Source of the DNA: Eumeta japonica
Lineage: Eukaryota > Arthropoda > Insecta > Lepidoptera > Psychidae
Direction of reading: 5' to 3'
DNA length: 64,000 nt
NCBI GenBank assembly: GCA_005406025.1
Contig: BGZK01001320.1
Span: 1-64,000, forward strand
Below the pieces are notes generated by a model. That model saw nothing but the letters and a program-made list of their open reading frames with translations. It had not been told where the DNA came from and ran no database searches. A program made the position numbers and the translations under genes. The stretch's first letter is position 1. Each line of letters begins with the position of its first letter. Below are positions 47,560 through 58,615 of the stretch, piece after piece.

Positions 47560-49535
47560 CAGGTAACGATCCGGTAAGTGTGGTCATAACTCAAAAGCGC
47601 TGTATAACCGATCCGACCCGTCTCTAACATAGTTTCGCTCCTGAAAGTTGGGCGAGATGGCTCGTCAGAAGGTTGCCCGATGGGATGGCTGCTTTGATAT
47701 TTTCTGAGTAGGGGCGCTGTAGCGTGTACCATCTTATGACGGCGGTGGTATTAAGGTGTGTAACAACTGGACTTATCTAACCTCACTAACTGCTAGCGCG
47801 TGGGTGACAACTTAGCAACGTACAATGTGTTTTTATACTTCAAGTTAGACGTGAAATTCATATTGACGAAGATGTTTTTACAATTACAGACATTAAATTG
47901 TCGGATTGTAGTATTTCATAATTTATTAGGTTTAATATTTATAACGAAAATTATGATTGATAAATTGTATTTGCCACTGTCAATTGGTCGAAGCGTCGGT
48001 GATGAAAAATGGATTGAATTGATATTTTGAAGTTGATCAATTCATGAATGAAAATAAGATGTATGGAATGGATTGAGATGATTTAGAATTTCAGACAATT
48101 TTCTGTTGCAGTAAAATTTGAGTATGACGAAACTGTTTCAAAATGTTAGATCTGTATTAGTCTCTTTGCGTGTCTCCAAACTGTAAGATGTTGTTTGTTT
48201 TGATGAAGTATACTAATTTCAATCGGCTGTCAATATGCGTCTTTTTAGCGCAAAGGTAAATAAATTGCGAGTCCACAGTATGGCGTCATTAATAATATTA
48301 ATGCGAAAATTAAGAAATACCTGCTGTTATTACATTCAAAATATTTGGTTTATTTATTTATTATAGTTTGATTTTTAAAAAATAGAAAAAAGAATAAAAA
48401 ACAATTCTCATGAGTATGCAAAATTTGCCTGCCGTCTGTTTTCTGAGTTAGTGTCACGTAGTGCCTTCTATTTAATTTATGTCATGTAGTTACTTCTGCT
48501 GAAAATGTTATGTTAAGACTAGTGGTTCCAATGACATTATAACAATGCAATAATGTCGAAATACTACAAGATGTCAATATGAAGTGTAGAAAAAAAAAAT
48601 TAAGCAATCTAATATTTTCAGTGTAGACACCCATTTAGATAAACTTAAAAAGTAAATTTGAATATCCATACATAGGAAGCAAAAAAGTATACATTTTCAT
48701 AATAATCATTAGTTGTATAAATTTATATAAACGTTACAGGAATCCACTCACTCAAAGTAAAAACATTCGTCACACAGACGCACCGACAAGACACTAAAGA
48801 GGTCGCTGAAGTCTTTCGTCTTTCTGATTTACCTATTTAAAGTGTACTAAAGGTTAAAACACAATATAAGCGAGGAATGCTAAAGGTTAAAATCTATCAA
48901 GAGAAATGTTACTCTTCACGTAAATCCTCAAATATGATATCTCAAAAGAGAAAAAAATTTTTAATTTATCTCAAAGTAAATGTATGTGTATACCTTAATA
49001 AAGTGGTGTTCCATTTCTTCTCGTCTCGAGTTCATTATTTATATTACGCTGCGTAAAACGAAATTTCGTTGAGTGCCCTCCTATTGCTACGTTTTGCGTC
49101 ATCGAAATCTTATCATATCACTTGCTACGGATCCGATTATGTATATTTAAGTGAATAAAAGAGTATGCGCGTGCGGCATCGTGCATGTGATGGATGTGAA
49201 ACTTCTTAAATTTAGAAATGTTATTATTGGTCACATTTTGATAGTTTAAATATATTTAGATATAATAAGTCTCTACGGACATAACAGAACAATAACATGC
49301 CACAAACCGAAAAACGCAAGTAGCCACAAAACACAATGAATATTAATTATGCAACTTGTGATACCCCAGCTATTCATATATGTATAACGTTTGACACGAA
49401 CGTCTACAACGCGCGCATGCACGACACTACATTATTCTATCGCTTTGTATCGTTGTGTATACGTCGCTTTCTTTTGCTCCACTTCCATTGCGTCTAAATA
49501 TATACCTCTCTTTCTCTTTCTTTCTACGTTATATC
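47560..49535. other. AT-rich non-coding stretch
   Basis: No repeat ends or exons are recognised. The 47620-47760 patch is GC-mixed and unassigned. Confidence 0.4.
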
Positions 49536-50170
49536 TTTTGACGTGACAACGTCTTATAATTCGATAGAGCCGGCTGCACACACGAAAAACATGACTCAAG
49601 CGGCGTTACCTCGCTCTGAGGCGTTCCATTTAAGGCTTGAAGTGCAAGCGAGAGCGCGGAACGAGCGACAAAGAGGCACAATCGGCCTCCGCGTTCGGCA
49701 GCGTTCGACATCTGTCTCTCTCCTACTTGAGTGAGCGATGCGTCCGCTTGGACAGCTGCTATACAATAATACATTTACATGTTTTCGTCAAGTATGAAGT
49801 GCAGTGAAAAGTGAATGTGGTGTCAATTGTTTATAGCAACGATAATTGCGGCGATAAAGGTAATGATTCTTTCGATATTAAATATATGTTCAGTGATACA
49901 TTGTCGAATATTCGTGCTTTCATCATTAAAATAAATAGCATCGGTCCGCTAGTGCAGCGATTGTAGGTTATGCTATAATTGACAAAACTATAACAATAAG
50001 TTAACAGAACTATTTCACGATGAGTAAAAACTCAATTGCATTACTATTTGATCGAAATAATTATTGAGCGTAGTTATGATTTCAAAAAAATGAAACTATT
50101 ACATCAGTATTTTCTTATGACGTTGTCACGTTCAACTATCGTCAGTAAACCGACTTTACAGACAACCGAT
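49536..50170. mobile_element. TIR element, ACGTGACAACGTC family
   Basis: The left end TTTTGACGTGACAACGTC (from 49536) is matched by GACGTTGTCACGT at 50119-50131, an exact 13-bp inverted repeat. Beyond it the block CCGACTTTACAGACAACCGA is shared with the 36284-36804 element. The interior has a GC-rich block with open frames on both strands and no transposase. Confidence 0.65.
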
Positions 50171-51410
50171 TTTTTTTTCTCTCTCTCATGTAACTAAATG
50201 GGCCACGTACTTAAAATGTCACTTACCAATTCTCATCCAATTATCAATTATCCAATCGCCATCTAAGAAGCTTCACTTTAAAAACTGGACTCACGCCGCG
50301 AAACCATCATAGACTAAAGTCGTTCGCGCTTGGCAGATATACGAATAATTAATTCTGTATGAAATTCAGAAGCGGTTTAAACTTCAGGTGGCCAAAGTGA
50401 AAACTGTATCCATTTGCATGTTAATGCATTCACGACCGCAATTAAGGACGGGGTGGATACAATCAGATGTATTTTATGTTCTCGCTCCCCGTCTCGTATG
50501 GTTCCATATAAGAGCTGGCATATTTATATTTACCTATATATACAGTGAAATAGTGAGAAAAACTATACACTGAAAATATTTGAGAAATAATTAATGAATT
50601 CCTTGTTCGGCGGTGGGGCAGGAGCGGGGTGTTAGAAACGTTGGCTGATCATATTTTAATGATTAATGAAATTTGATATGGCAATAGTTTACAGTAACAT
50701 AAAAGATAGTTTTTATACACCCGTTGCATTGATTTTTTTTAAATATTTTGTGTATTTTATGGACTCCAAATCGAGACCAGAATCGAATTAAAATCTTGGC
50801 TAAGATGGAATCGAACAACGTGGTGATCACGGCTGATAACGTGATCGGTCGATATAAAAATGAAATTATACATTCGATGTTTCTGCGGGCAGAGCCGTGG
50901 GCGAAAGCAGTTGATATAAAATTATTACTCTATAAAGGAACCATTTCGGAGTCGATCTGCAGGTTTTGAATTTAATTCTAACAATTTTCTGAAAACTTGA
51001 AATAGATGTCACTACGTGTGCAAATTTTTTTGTGATTCGGAGAAACATCAATAAAGATATTACACAATGATGTAATTATCTCACGATTAGAAAGTCCAAT
51101 TTTTAAGTCAATCTATTTTTTATTTGATAATTATTAAATAAAAAATAGAATGAAATTATGTAGTCTTTGATTGGTTCTTAATCGTTGTACTCAAACTATA
51201 TCATGCCTATGATCGATGGAGTAAAAATTGCAATTTGCTGACGGTCGGTCTATTCTAAATGTGTATTTATGATTGATGTAATTTCATATGGAATGATATT
51301 GATGAAAATCTGTGTCCTATCATTGGATTGATCATTCGAAAAACATTTGATTAAGTGTAACAACACACTACCATAAATAAGTTCATTAAATAATCTAAAT
51401 CCATCAATAA
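50171..51410. other. Non-coding stretch
   Basis: A 73-codon plus frame (50748-50969) runs into a 'GCGGGCAGAGCCGTGGGCGA' block typical of dispersed repeats and is not considered a gene. Confidence 0.4.
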
Positions 51411-51411
51411 G

Positions 51412-51448
<37 letters not shown>

Positions 51449-51449
51449 T
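51411..51449. repeat. (TA)n(TG)n microsatellite
   Basis: TATATATATATG followed by an uninterrupted GT run. Confidence 0.95.
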
Positions 51450-52103
51450 TGTTTAATGCTCGTTTCTTGCAGCAGCGTTGTCATTATGCTACATTCATGT
51501 AACACTGAAATATTGTATTTGGGCGTGTAATATGAAAAGGTATGGTATGGTAAGAAAAGGTGTGAATTAAATTGAAATCTGATGGTAAACAACGATATTG
51601 TAAGTACTAAAAGATATTTCGCTATATTTTCCTAGAAAAGTATGCGAAAATTTTCTACACGATCTCCACTGCATTTTGATGAGGTAGCGTTTTGTAGTAC
51701 CTGCTGTTGCTAATCGAAGAGGTAAGACATTCTTGTTCAGTTAAAGTTTATAGTGATGATTAAACAAATAACAGCACTTCAATATTTACCAATTAAAAAC
51801 GTTTTTTTAAAATAAAATGTTCGCAACTTTTCTTTCGCATAAACAGATTCTTTACGCATCGCACCCCCATTTAGAAATATTGTTCAAATATTGTTCAAAA
51901 AAATTACACGAAAATGACCAATCAGCCTATCTAAAATATCTTTACATGTGTTGTATATTGGAATAACGGTATCTCTTAACATATTTTAAATAGCTTTCGT
52001 CTCCTGTCATTTTCGTATGCCTGGTATGGTATACGAAAGAAAAAGAAAGAGAAAGCCTCTTTCTTTTATTTAAAGGCTTAAAAGAAATCGCCACTTCCAT
52101 CAC

Positions 52104-52249
52104 CTGCACTATGCTGGTCTTCCCCACGGCGGGCGCTCCGAGGAGGACCACTTTGATCAGGTCGAGGCTGTCGGGGCTGGGCTCGACGCTGGGCGCCGAG
52201 GTGGCCAGGGGGCCGCCGCCGCCCCGCTCCAGGTAATCCAGGTCCAGTT
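52104..52249 (-). CDS. RASL10-like GTPase, P-loop exon
   Basis: Minus strand: acceptor GCTCCTTTGCAG|AACTGG at 52250/52249, 146 bp, donor CAG|GTGATG. The frame enters in phase 1 and leaves in phase 0. It encodes an acidic, glycine/proline/serine-rich N-terminal stretch (LDLDYLERGGGG, then SVEPSPDSLD). Strand beta-1 and the P-loop follow: LIKVVLLGAPAVGKTSIVQ, with the GxxxxGKT lysine and threonine intact. Codons are strongly GC-ending, unlike the flanks. Human RASL10 proteins start almost directly at beta-1, so this gene has an N-terminal extension, and its start codon must lie in an upstream exon not found in the window with confidence. Confidence 0.9.
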
Positions 52250-53789
52250 CTGCAAAGGAGCGTCCGTCAGCAGGGCGTTGTGAGGCTAAATGGTGACGAC
52301 TCCATCGCGAGATGCCAGGTAAAATTATTATTTTTAAATATTCGAGGAGTACATGAATACTCTTTAACAAAAAAAAAACTTACGATGACTTCAAAGAATT
52401 GAAAAAGAATAAAGTTTCACTTTATTATACTAGTTAAGCTAGCCATCCGTTAAATTAAATCCATTTTGAATTGATGTTAAACAAAAGAAAAATAAGATAA
52501 TCAACCTTTTTTTATCATTTATTCTTTTACGTAAGTACTAAGTAATGTATTACATTGTTTTTTTTGTTTGACATCCACTTCATATTGATTAAATTGGTTA
52601 ATTTACATGTGGTTTAGATAAGATTGCAAAGTTTAATTTTATTTATTTCTATTTTTGAAATAGGCGGAATTTCTTTTAAAAATTCGTTGCTTACTACCTT
52701 TTTGTGTAAAGGGCTTTTGAGTAATACTTCGCTGCCATAATCGTGCCCTATAAAAAGTCATGCGTGTCTACAGCGATAGTAGGTAGACGTTGTCGAAAAC
52801 TTTTTATAATTTCAACTTTCAATTTTTTAACTTTTAGGAGTAAAATTATTTCCCCAATATCATATACGACCGACTTCAAGATACACTCTTCTTAATATAT
52901 ACAGAAAAAAAATATGAAAATCGAATTATCCAGTAAAAAGTAATGCGTAATTATGATAATTAAAAAAATGTATGCCCATCGAATTGATCAAGCTCCTACT
53001 TTTTTCGCCGTCGTCGGCTAAGAAAGGTGTAATATCAGAGTCTTAAAGGTGTTGTACACGTATCGTTACCACTAATTTAAGTAATGATTTTTTTATTCAT
53101 CAATCGCATATATGATTTCATACTACGTGTTGTAATAAGTTACATGTAAATATAAAAAGTGATTAGTTTCAAACATGAAACATTGTAAATTCAATTTTCA
53201 GTTTGGAAAGCTGTTTATGAATTGCTTTTCATCAATGTTGCAGAACCTTAGGTCCAGTTGTGGACTTTGCTGTCGTCCAATTAGCCCTTAAAAAGAAATT
53301 ATAGAACCTTTATTCATCTTTTATGCTCTTAAATGGCAATCTCGCTCCTAATCATTTGTTTACTGATTTTAAAAAACTAAATAGTACCAGTTTCGATAGT
53401 TGTTTACGTTAAAATATCTAAAACTAATCACAACAAAACAGTTGATTCTAGTCAATTAAAATTTCAGTCAGAATATCGCAATATCAAAACTTGGGTAAGT
53501 TCGGTGGATTCGCATAAATTTACATTGGTCAATCAGCAAAGTTGGTCAGAGGATAACCAAAGGAGTTTCTCTTGAGGAATAACAACAGTATGAGACATTC
53601 GACAACTCAATAATAACTTTTCGTGACACAACTATTGTCAGTGGTAGTTGGATGTGTCGCTGTGTCAAAAAGAATTATTTTATTTCGTATAAGCTTTCGC
53701 CCGCGGCCAGGCTGGTGTGGACGTAGAATGTATTTCTTCGTGTTATTTATGGACCGATGATCCTATGAACTACGATCCTAATACCAGTC
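52250..53789. other. Non-coding stretch upstream of the P-loop exon
   Basis: Presumed intron. No upstream exon with a phase-1 donor was convincing. There is a GTCGGCTAAG-type TE scrap near 53010 and otherwise AT-rich DNA. Confidence 0.4.
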
Positions 53790-53900
53790 TCGTTATATAT
53801 CTAAATCTCAGTCCCGCCCTTTATTTCGATCCCGATTTGGATCTAATTTCCAATCAAATGGTCCCATAGAGAGCAGTGGGAGCATGGGAGATGCAGTCTA
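53790..53900. repeat. Drifted GATCCCGAT-type array
   Basis: Units such as 'CAGTCCCGCCC', 'TCGATCCCGATT', 'GGATCTAATTTCC'. Same texture as 44745-45000. Confidence 0.5.
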
Positions 53901-55117
53901 ATACGTACTGCCGCTGAATTATTCTAATATGAAACAATCTGGCTTATATTCTTAGCCCTGCTGCCGGTCGTAGTCGGAAGCGATCGGAAAAGGAAGGTGT
54001 TCAATCTTGAAAAGTTTACATTTAAGTGAGTCAAGCCGCCGAAAATACTAGTAAACCTTAAATGTTGCTATAAGCTTCAGATTTATCAAAAAATTAATTT
54101 TAGGTTGGTTAAGTGATTTTTGTGTGATGCACTTTTAAGCAGATAGACAAACCGACAAACAGAGAAAAAAATATTTTGATTTCTATTACTTATTCTTCAT
54201 ACCTCCCTTAGTTATTATTTTTTTTAATATTTACGACTTTATTATGTATAATAGATAATTTATCTTTCAGCCAATATGGTTTGCTACACATATAAAATTT
54301 GTTTGAACGAATATTTAACTACAAATTGTCCTGGATTTTTGTTTACGTCTTTAAGTTTGCATATTTTATATAGCCATTTGGTATAAAATATACAAACTTA
54401 ACGAATTATTATATACGCGGTGGACGTCACAAAAAAATGTTTTGACGTAACGTCTACTACACTTATAATTCATTCCTACACTTTAATAAATATCCCTTAA
54501 GAACTTTATTAAGTTAGTTCTGCTTTATCAAACTTTGCCACGACGCGCCTTCATATTTTTAAGACGATAAATTGTGTGGAATGACGTAAAGTTTTGTATT
54601 TGTCACGTGACCTCTCCCCATACATAATAAAATTTTATATAAAAACTAGCCGCGTCTATGGTGTCGTCCGCATGGTCTATCCTGAACTGCTATTTATAGA
54701 GTGATTTTTATCCAGCGCGAACCGTTTCATATAAAATTCTAGTATTGTGAAATTCTTTGCATATTCACTAAAAAAGTACCCTTTTAAAAAAGTAAAAATT
54801 ATTACCAACTTTCCAGTATCATTTAAACTGCTAAAATTGTTTTTTTTTTTCTATTTTCTCCTTACTTCTCTATTTTCCCTTGAAAGTGGTAAAAATACTC
54901 TATATACTAATAAACGTAGTGAAGTACTTCCACACCGACTTTTATCAAAACCCATGGAATGGTTTTTGCGTGATGCTTGTTAATACAGATAAACAGAAAA
55001 ACCAAAATTTCAAAAATTGCCTTTTTACATTATAAATCGATAACTGTCTACGCCAACAGTAAATTTAAAAAAAATATTGCATATTCAGACACGGTTTTGT
55101 TACAGTTTTATTGTAAG
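53901..55117. other. AT-rich non-coding DNA with TE scraps
   Basis: AAAAACTAGCCGCGTC at 54643 and AGACAAACCGACAAACAGAG at 54144 are short pieces of common lepidopteran repeats. No gene is seen. Confidence 0.4.
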
Positions 55118-55490
55118 TACTAGCGGTCACCCGCCCGCTTCGCTGGGCATAAATTTAAACTGCGCTATTTTTTATTATTCAAATGTGCCCCCGCTATTGG
55201 TACCGTGCACATAGTTTAAAATGAATTCCTTCATCTTCTATACCGGTCGAATAAGCTGTCAATTCTGCTCCGGATCGTGGTCTTATTCTCGATGTATTAA
55301 AAAAATATTATTTATAGCTCGGGCTATAATTTCTTGCCAAATTTCAAACCTGCAGAAATTGTCTTTCATAATAAAAAAAAATAAACATTGTTCATAATAA
55401 AAATAAAAGCTAAGTAACAAAATTTTATATTCGTCTTACGCGTGTATTTTACGCCACACGAAGCGGGCGGGGCGGCTAGTTTTTTAATAT
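55118..55490. mobile_element. Repeat bounded by inverted ACTAGCGGTC.CCCGC motifs
   Basis: Left end ACTAGCGGTCACCCGCCCGC (about 55121). The right end on the minus strand reads ACTAGCCGCCCCGCCCGC (about 55478-55461). The inverted ends are of the widely dispersed 'CTAGCGGCCGCCCGCGGCTTCG' type. Inside and just beyond are three copies of a TTT(C/T)AAA(C/T)CTGCAG motif (near 55345, 55562 and 55627). Confidence 0.5.
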
Positions 55491-55890
55491 TATTATACCA
55501 ACTCCTCAATCCCCTTTGTGGGTATAAATTCCGACATGCCAAAAAATATTTTTTTGTCAAGTTTTAAATCTGCAGGAGCTATCGATTAAACACTTTCAAT
55601 TGTTATTTTATTAATAATTTTCGCAATGTTTCAAACCTGCAGGGGCTATTGATTACAAGTTAAAAATAATAAATATAGCTGTTACATGTTCGCTTCGTTG
55701 ATCATTCTAATTGCAATAAATAATAATTGATAACAATAAATATCAGTAAACATATTTTAATATTGAAAACGCATTGGAGTTTAAATATGCAATCAATTAT
55801 TTTCATAGATTAACAATAGAAGATTTAAACAATAATAATGATGATTGTAATAAAAAAGAAATCTAACAGAATACGGACATTTAAAAAAAA

Positions 55891-56002
55891 TTAACTTGTC
55901 TCATTTTCCTCTTCGACGTCGAATCTCTGAATACTGCGAAAATAAAAAGGAGAGATATATTCATCCAACTCTACACAGTTTCCACCGCAGGCTAATGTAA
56001 GT
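55891..56002 (-). CDS. Candidate compact gene, exon 2 (terminal)
   Basis: After acceptor AATTTTTCACTAG at 56003, the minus strand has a frame LTLACGGNCVELDEY, then ISPFYFRSIQRFDVEEENETS, then TAA (55891-55893). This needs entry in phase 2, which the upstream exon provides if a GC-AG donor (CTCGG|GCAAGT at 56088/56087) is used. If the overlapping GT donor (GGGCAA|GTGAGT) is used instead, the frame continues as TYISLRWKLCRVG and stops at TGA. The intron is 85 or 81 bp, a typical size for short insect introns. The first reading gives a 95-residue protein with an acidic tail. Family unknown. Confidence 0.45.
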
Positions 56003-56087
56003 CTAGTGAAAAATTAACAATGAACATGAAAATATTTAGTTTAATTTACTTGATTTCTAAGAGAGGTTAGTTGTACAACTCACTTGC

Positions 56088-56263
56088 CCGAGTTTAATAA
56101 ACACGCCCAATACTTTGTCTTCATCGCGAACCACAATAAAATGTTTACAGCCATCATTATTTAAAGTATTAAATCCATAGTAGGGAGTGAATAAACAGTC
56201 TACATAGCCAGAAATGTGAATAACTCGACCGTGGAAGCTATTGTATATGAATGATGTAACCAT
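56088..56263 (-). CDS. Candidate compact gene, exon 1
   Basis: The minus strand starts at ATG 56261-56263 with favourable context (ATAAATGG). It encodes MVTSFIYNSFHGRVIHISGY, then VDCLFTPYYGFNTLNNDGC, then KHFIVVRDEDKVLGVFIKLG. The alternating hydrophobic pattern (GRVIHISGYV, KHFIVVRDED, KVLGVFIKL) suggests a small all-beta domain, perhaps an OB-like fold; that is inference only. Codon choice is mixed and protein-like, unlike other open frames of this length here. The start may instead lie further upstream in another exon. An ATG eight bases upstream in another frame gives only a short peptide. Confidence 0.45.
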
Positions 56264-57340
56264 TTATTCATTTTAATAAGATATCGTAGGGTTAATCGAT
56301 CTTATACATAGCCTAACATTTGCGATGTCACACGTTCTTGGTGTGTACCAATTTTCATTAAGATTGGTCAAGCCGTTCTTGAGTTATAAGAAGACAAAGA
56401 GACAGACAGACAGACAAAAAATAGTATAATATGAATCACTGCATCATAAAACGATTATTTATCACAAAATTAGATGAAAAAAAAATAAATGTACGCAGAG
56501 AGCTAATAGATTTATGTAATGGTATAGATGTGCACGACATTAGCACCGTCTAACGTCGGCAACTTTAAGGGATTTATTCAGCATTTATATGTTCACGAAA
56601 TAGTAAAAAAAATGGTTATAGATTTGTTTATTATTACTGTTAATGTATAATTCTGTTTTTACGACTACAAGTAAACACCAACAGTATCTTCTTGTCTCGT
56701 TTCACTTTTTATAATGAAAATATGAATGTATTATTATTTCTGTTTTCACTAAAGTCACGACAATTTAATTATTTGCACTGGATCCACAATAATTTTCATT
56801 TCGTACAACAGTAATAATTATTTACTTACATCTCTGGCAATTATATAATCCGCTGAGTGTACAGATTTCACAGTAAAGGATTTTATTATTTCTTGCATCA
56901 GACACATAAAATTTAAAGAAATAATCTGTTCTCGCATAATAGCGAAGACAATATTTGTTACGGACCTTTTTGTTAAATCGGAGCAGCAAATAATACAACA
57001 ATGATCTCTATTGTTGCTGAAACAATTTTATTAAATATCAAATATTAATATATTGATATTTATTATTGTGGTTCTCTTAATATATAAAGTATTTTAGCCA
57101 ATAAAATTAAATTCGTTACGGCTTTAAACTTTTGTAAAATCAGAAGCTATGGTTACGTGAAGATCGAACCGTCCTTGTGTAACCGGTTTGTCGCGAAATT
57201 TACGTCTTTTTAAAAATATATCTGATAGTTATTCAACTTTTATTTATCAGTTTGTTTGTGCATCATTCCGATGATACAGACAATTTTACTGAAGCTTCAC
57301 ACATAATTTATTCAAAGCGTACTTTATTTCCCGATAATTT
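56264..57340. other. AT-rich non-coding stretch
   Basis: A TE scrap at 56330-56425 ('CCAATTTTCATTAAGATTGG', 'TTGAGTTATAAG', AGACAGACAGACAGAC). Otherwise nothing is recognised, including no convincing promoter for the compact gene at 56263. Confidence 0.4.
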
Positions 57341-57775
57341 TCCCATTGACGTCGCACATAGCGAATAGAGTCGAAATGAAATAATCAGGGAAGTTCATCA
57401 AACACTTGCAGGATTCTGGCCAAATGTATCGGTCAGCGCGTACGACACAATTCGACCGGCACAAAAGTCACAAAACTCGTTCGACGCACGCGCGATCGAT
57501 CGAAACGCCGTCGAAAATTTTATTTCGACGAAACAATCTCTCCGGAGAAACGAAATACCCGAAAATTCACGACAAACTCAACGATATTAAAATACACGGA
57601 GGAAATATCGTATTGATTGATTCGTTAATAATTTGTGACGTTGTAAATTTGAATGAGACGCATGGGGTCTCGAAAAAGTTCCGAGTGATTATTGTTGCCG
57701 TTGTAAGAGAAAAATATCGTCACTTCATTCCGCTAATACGGCTCGAAGTGACGATAGCAGGATAGTCATTTTTCG
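57340..57775. other. Unique CpG-containing block with a 119-codon open frame
   Basis: An open plus-strand frame begins within this block and stops at 57765. Its sequence has many CGA/ACG codons, TTCGACG motifs and homeodomain-like TTGATTGATTCGTTAATAATT. It has no resemblance to a protein family I know and no splice signals. It may be a conserved non-coding element. It is the longest AT-moderate open frame outside the GTPase. Confidence 0.25.
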
Positions 57776-58254
57776 ATCCCCCAAAAATGACCACCCTGTT
57801 TAAACTTTTACCCTTATGGTGAAGTTTCTGTGTTCGTCCGTCCGTTGCTATGGGGTTTCGATTTAAAATTTATCTTACAGTCACATGTGATTCTTCTTGC
57901 CTATTCGTAGTGAAAAATATCGTATTTTCCTTTAACGTTAAAAAGAACGCTGTCGTTTCAAAAGCTCTTTTTGTTTTTTTTTGTCTTATATAGCGCGTGG
58001 GTACGTAAAATATTTGAGAAGGACTAGGAGTATTTTCTCGTCTTAATGAAATTTAATATATATTTCTTTCGTTTTTATTCGATCAAAATTTGTATCCCTT
58101 TTGTATACACTATTAAATTTATTATTTAATTTATGTTATGTGGCCAAATTTGGCTGTAGAACATAAATGGGTTGTCATAAATATTAGACTTTCACAGCGC
58201 ACGGACGGGAAGTAACAGCTTCTGCTGTTGAATTTCATACAGTGAGTGAGAGTT

Positions 58255-58430
58255 CCGGTGACCCACTTCCCTTCCATCATCTCGGCCCCTCTCCATCGAA
58301 TATTATATTCCTGTCCAAGAGGCCGGCAACGCATTGGTGACTCCTTTGGTATTGTCATTGTCAATGGGCGGCGATGACTACCTACTACCTGACGATTCGC
58401 CTGTTCGTTTGTCCCTCGAAAATTGTATAA
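58255..58430 (+). repeat. LINE/SINE 3' tail, well preserved
   Basis: Contains AAGAGGCCGGCAACGCATTG, then CAATGGGCGGCGATGAC and CCTGACGATTCGCCTGTTCG. This is the reference copy for the tail family in this window (others at 620, 6841, 10265, 12205, 12370, 18960, 28435, 39090). Confidence 0.75.
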
Positions 58431-58607
58431 AACACACAAACACTCACACACACATACATACCACACACTCAAATATATATATTTTACAAACTACTAACGG
58501 AAATTATAGGTGAAATGTAATATTGTAAGAAAACCCACAGTGCCCTCGGTCGACTTGCGCTTCACTGACTTTCTAATCAAATTTCATTATTTGATTTCGT
58601 GACAACG

Positions 58608-58615
58608 TTCTAAAT
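58608..58615. repeat. Target-site duplication (left) of hAT element
   Basis: TTCTAAAT, identical to 59463-59470. Confidence 0.9.

Larger units (their letters stand above)
35058..52103 (-). other. 17-kb intron of the RASL10-like gene
   Basis: Bounded by donor CAG|GTGATG at 52104/52103 and acceptor TTACAG at 35058, joining codons in phase 0. The intron splits the GTPase immediately after the P-loop helix (TSIVQ|QFVW). It contains CpG-rich islets, transposons and exon-like segments listed separately. Confidence 0.85.
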
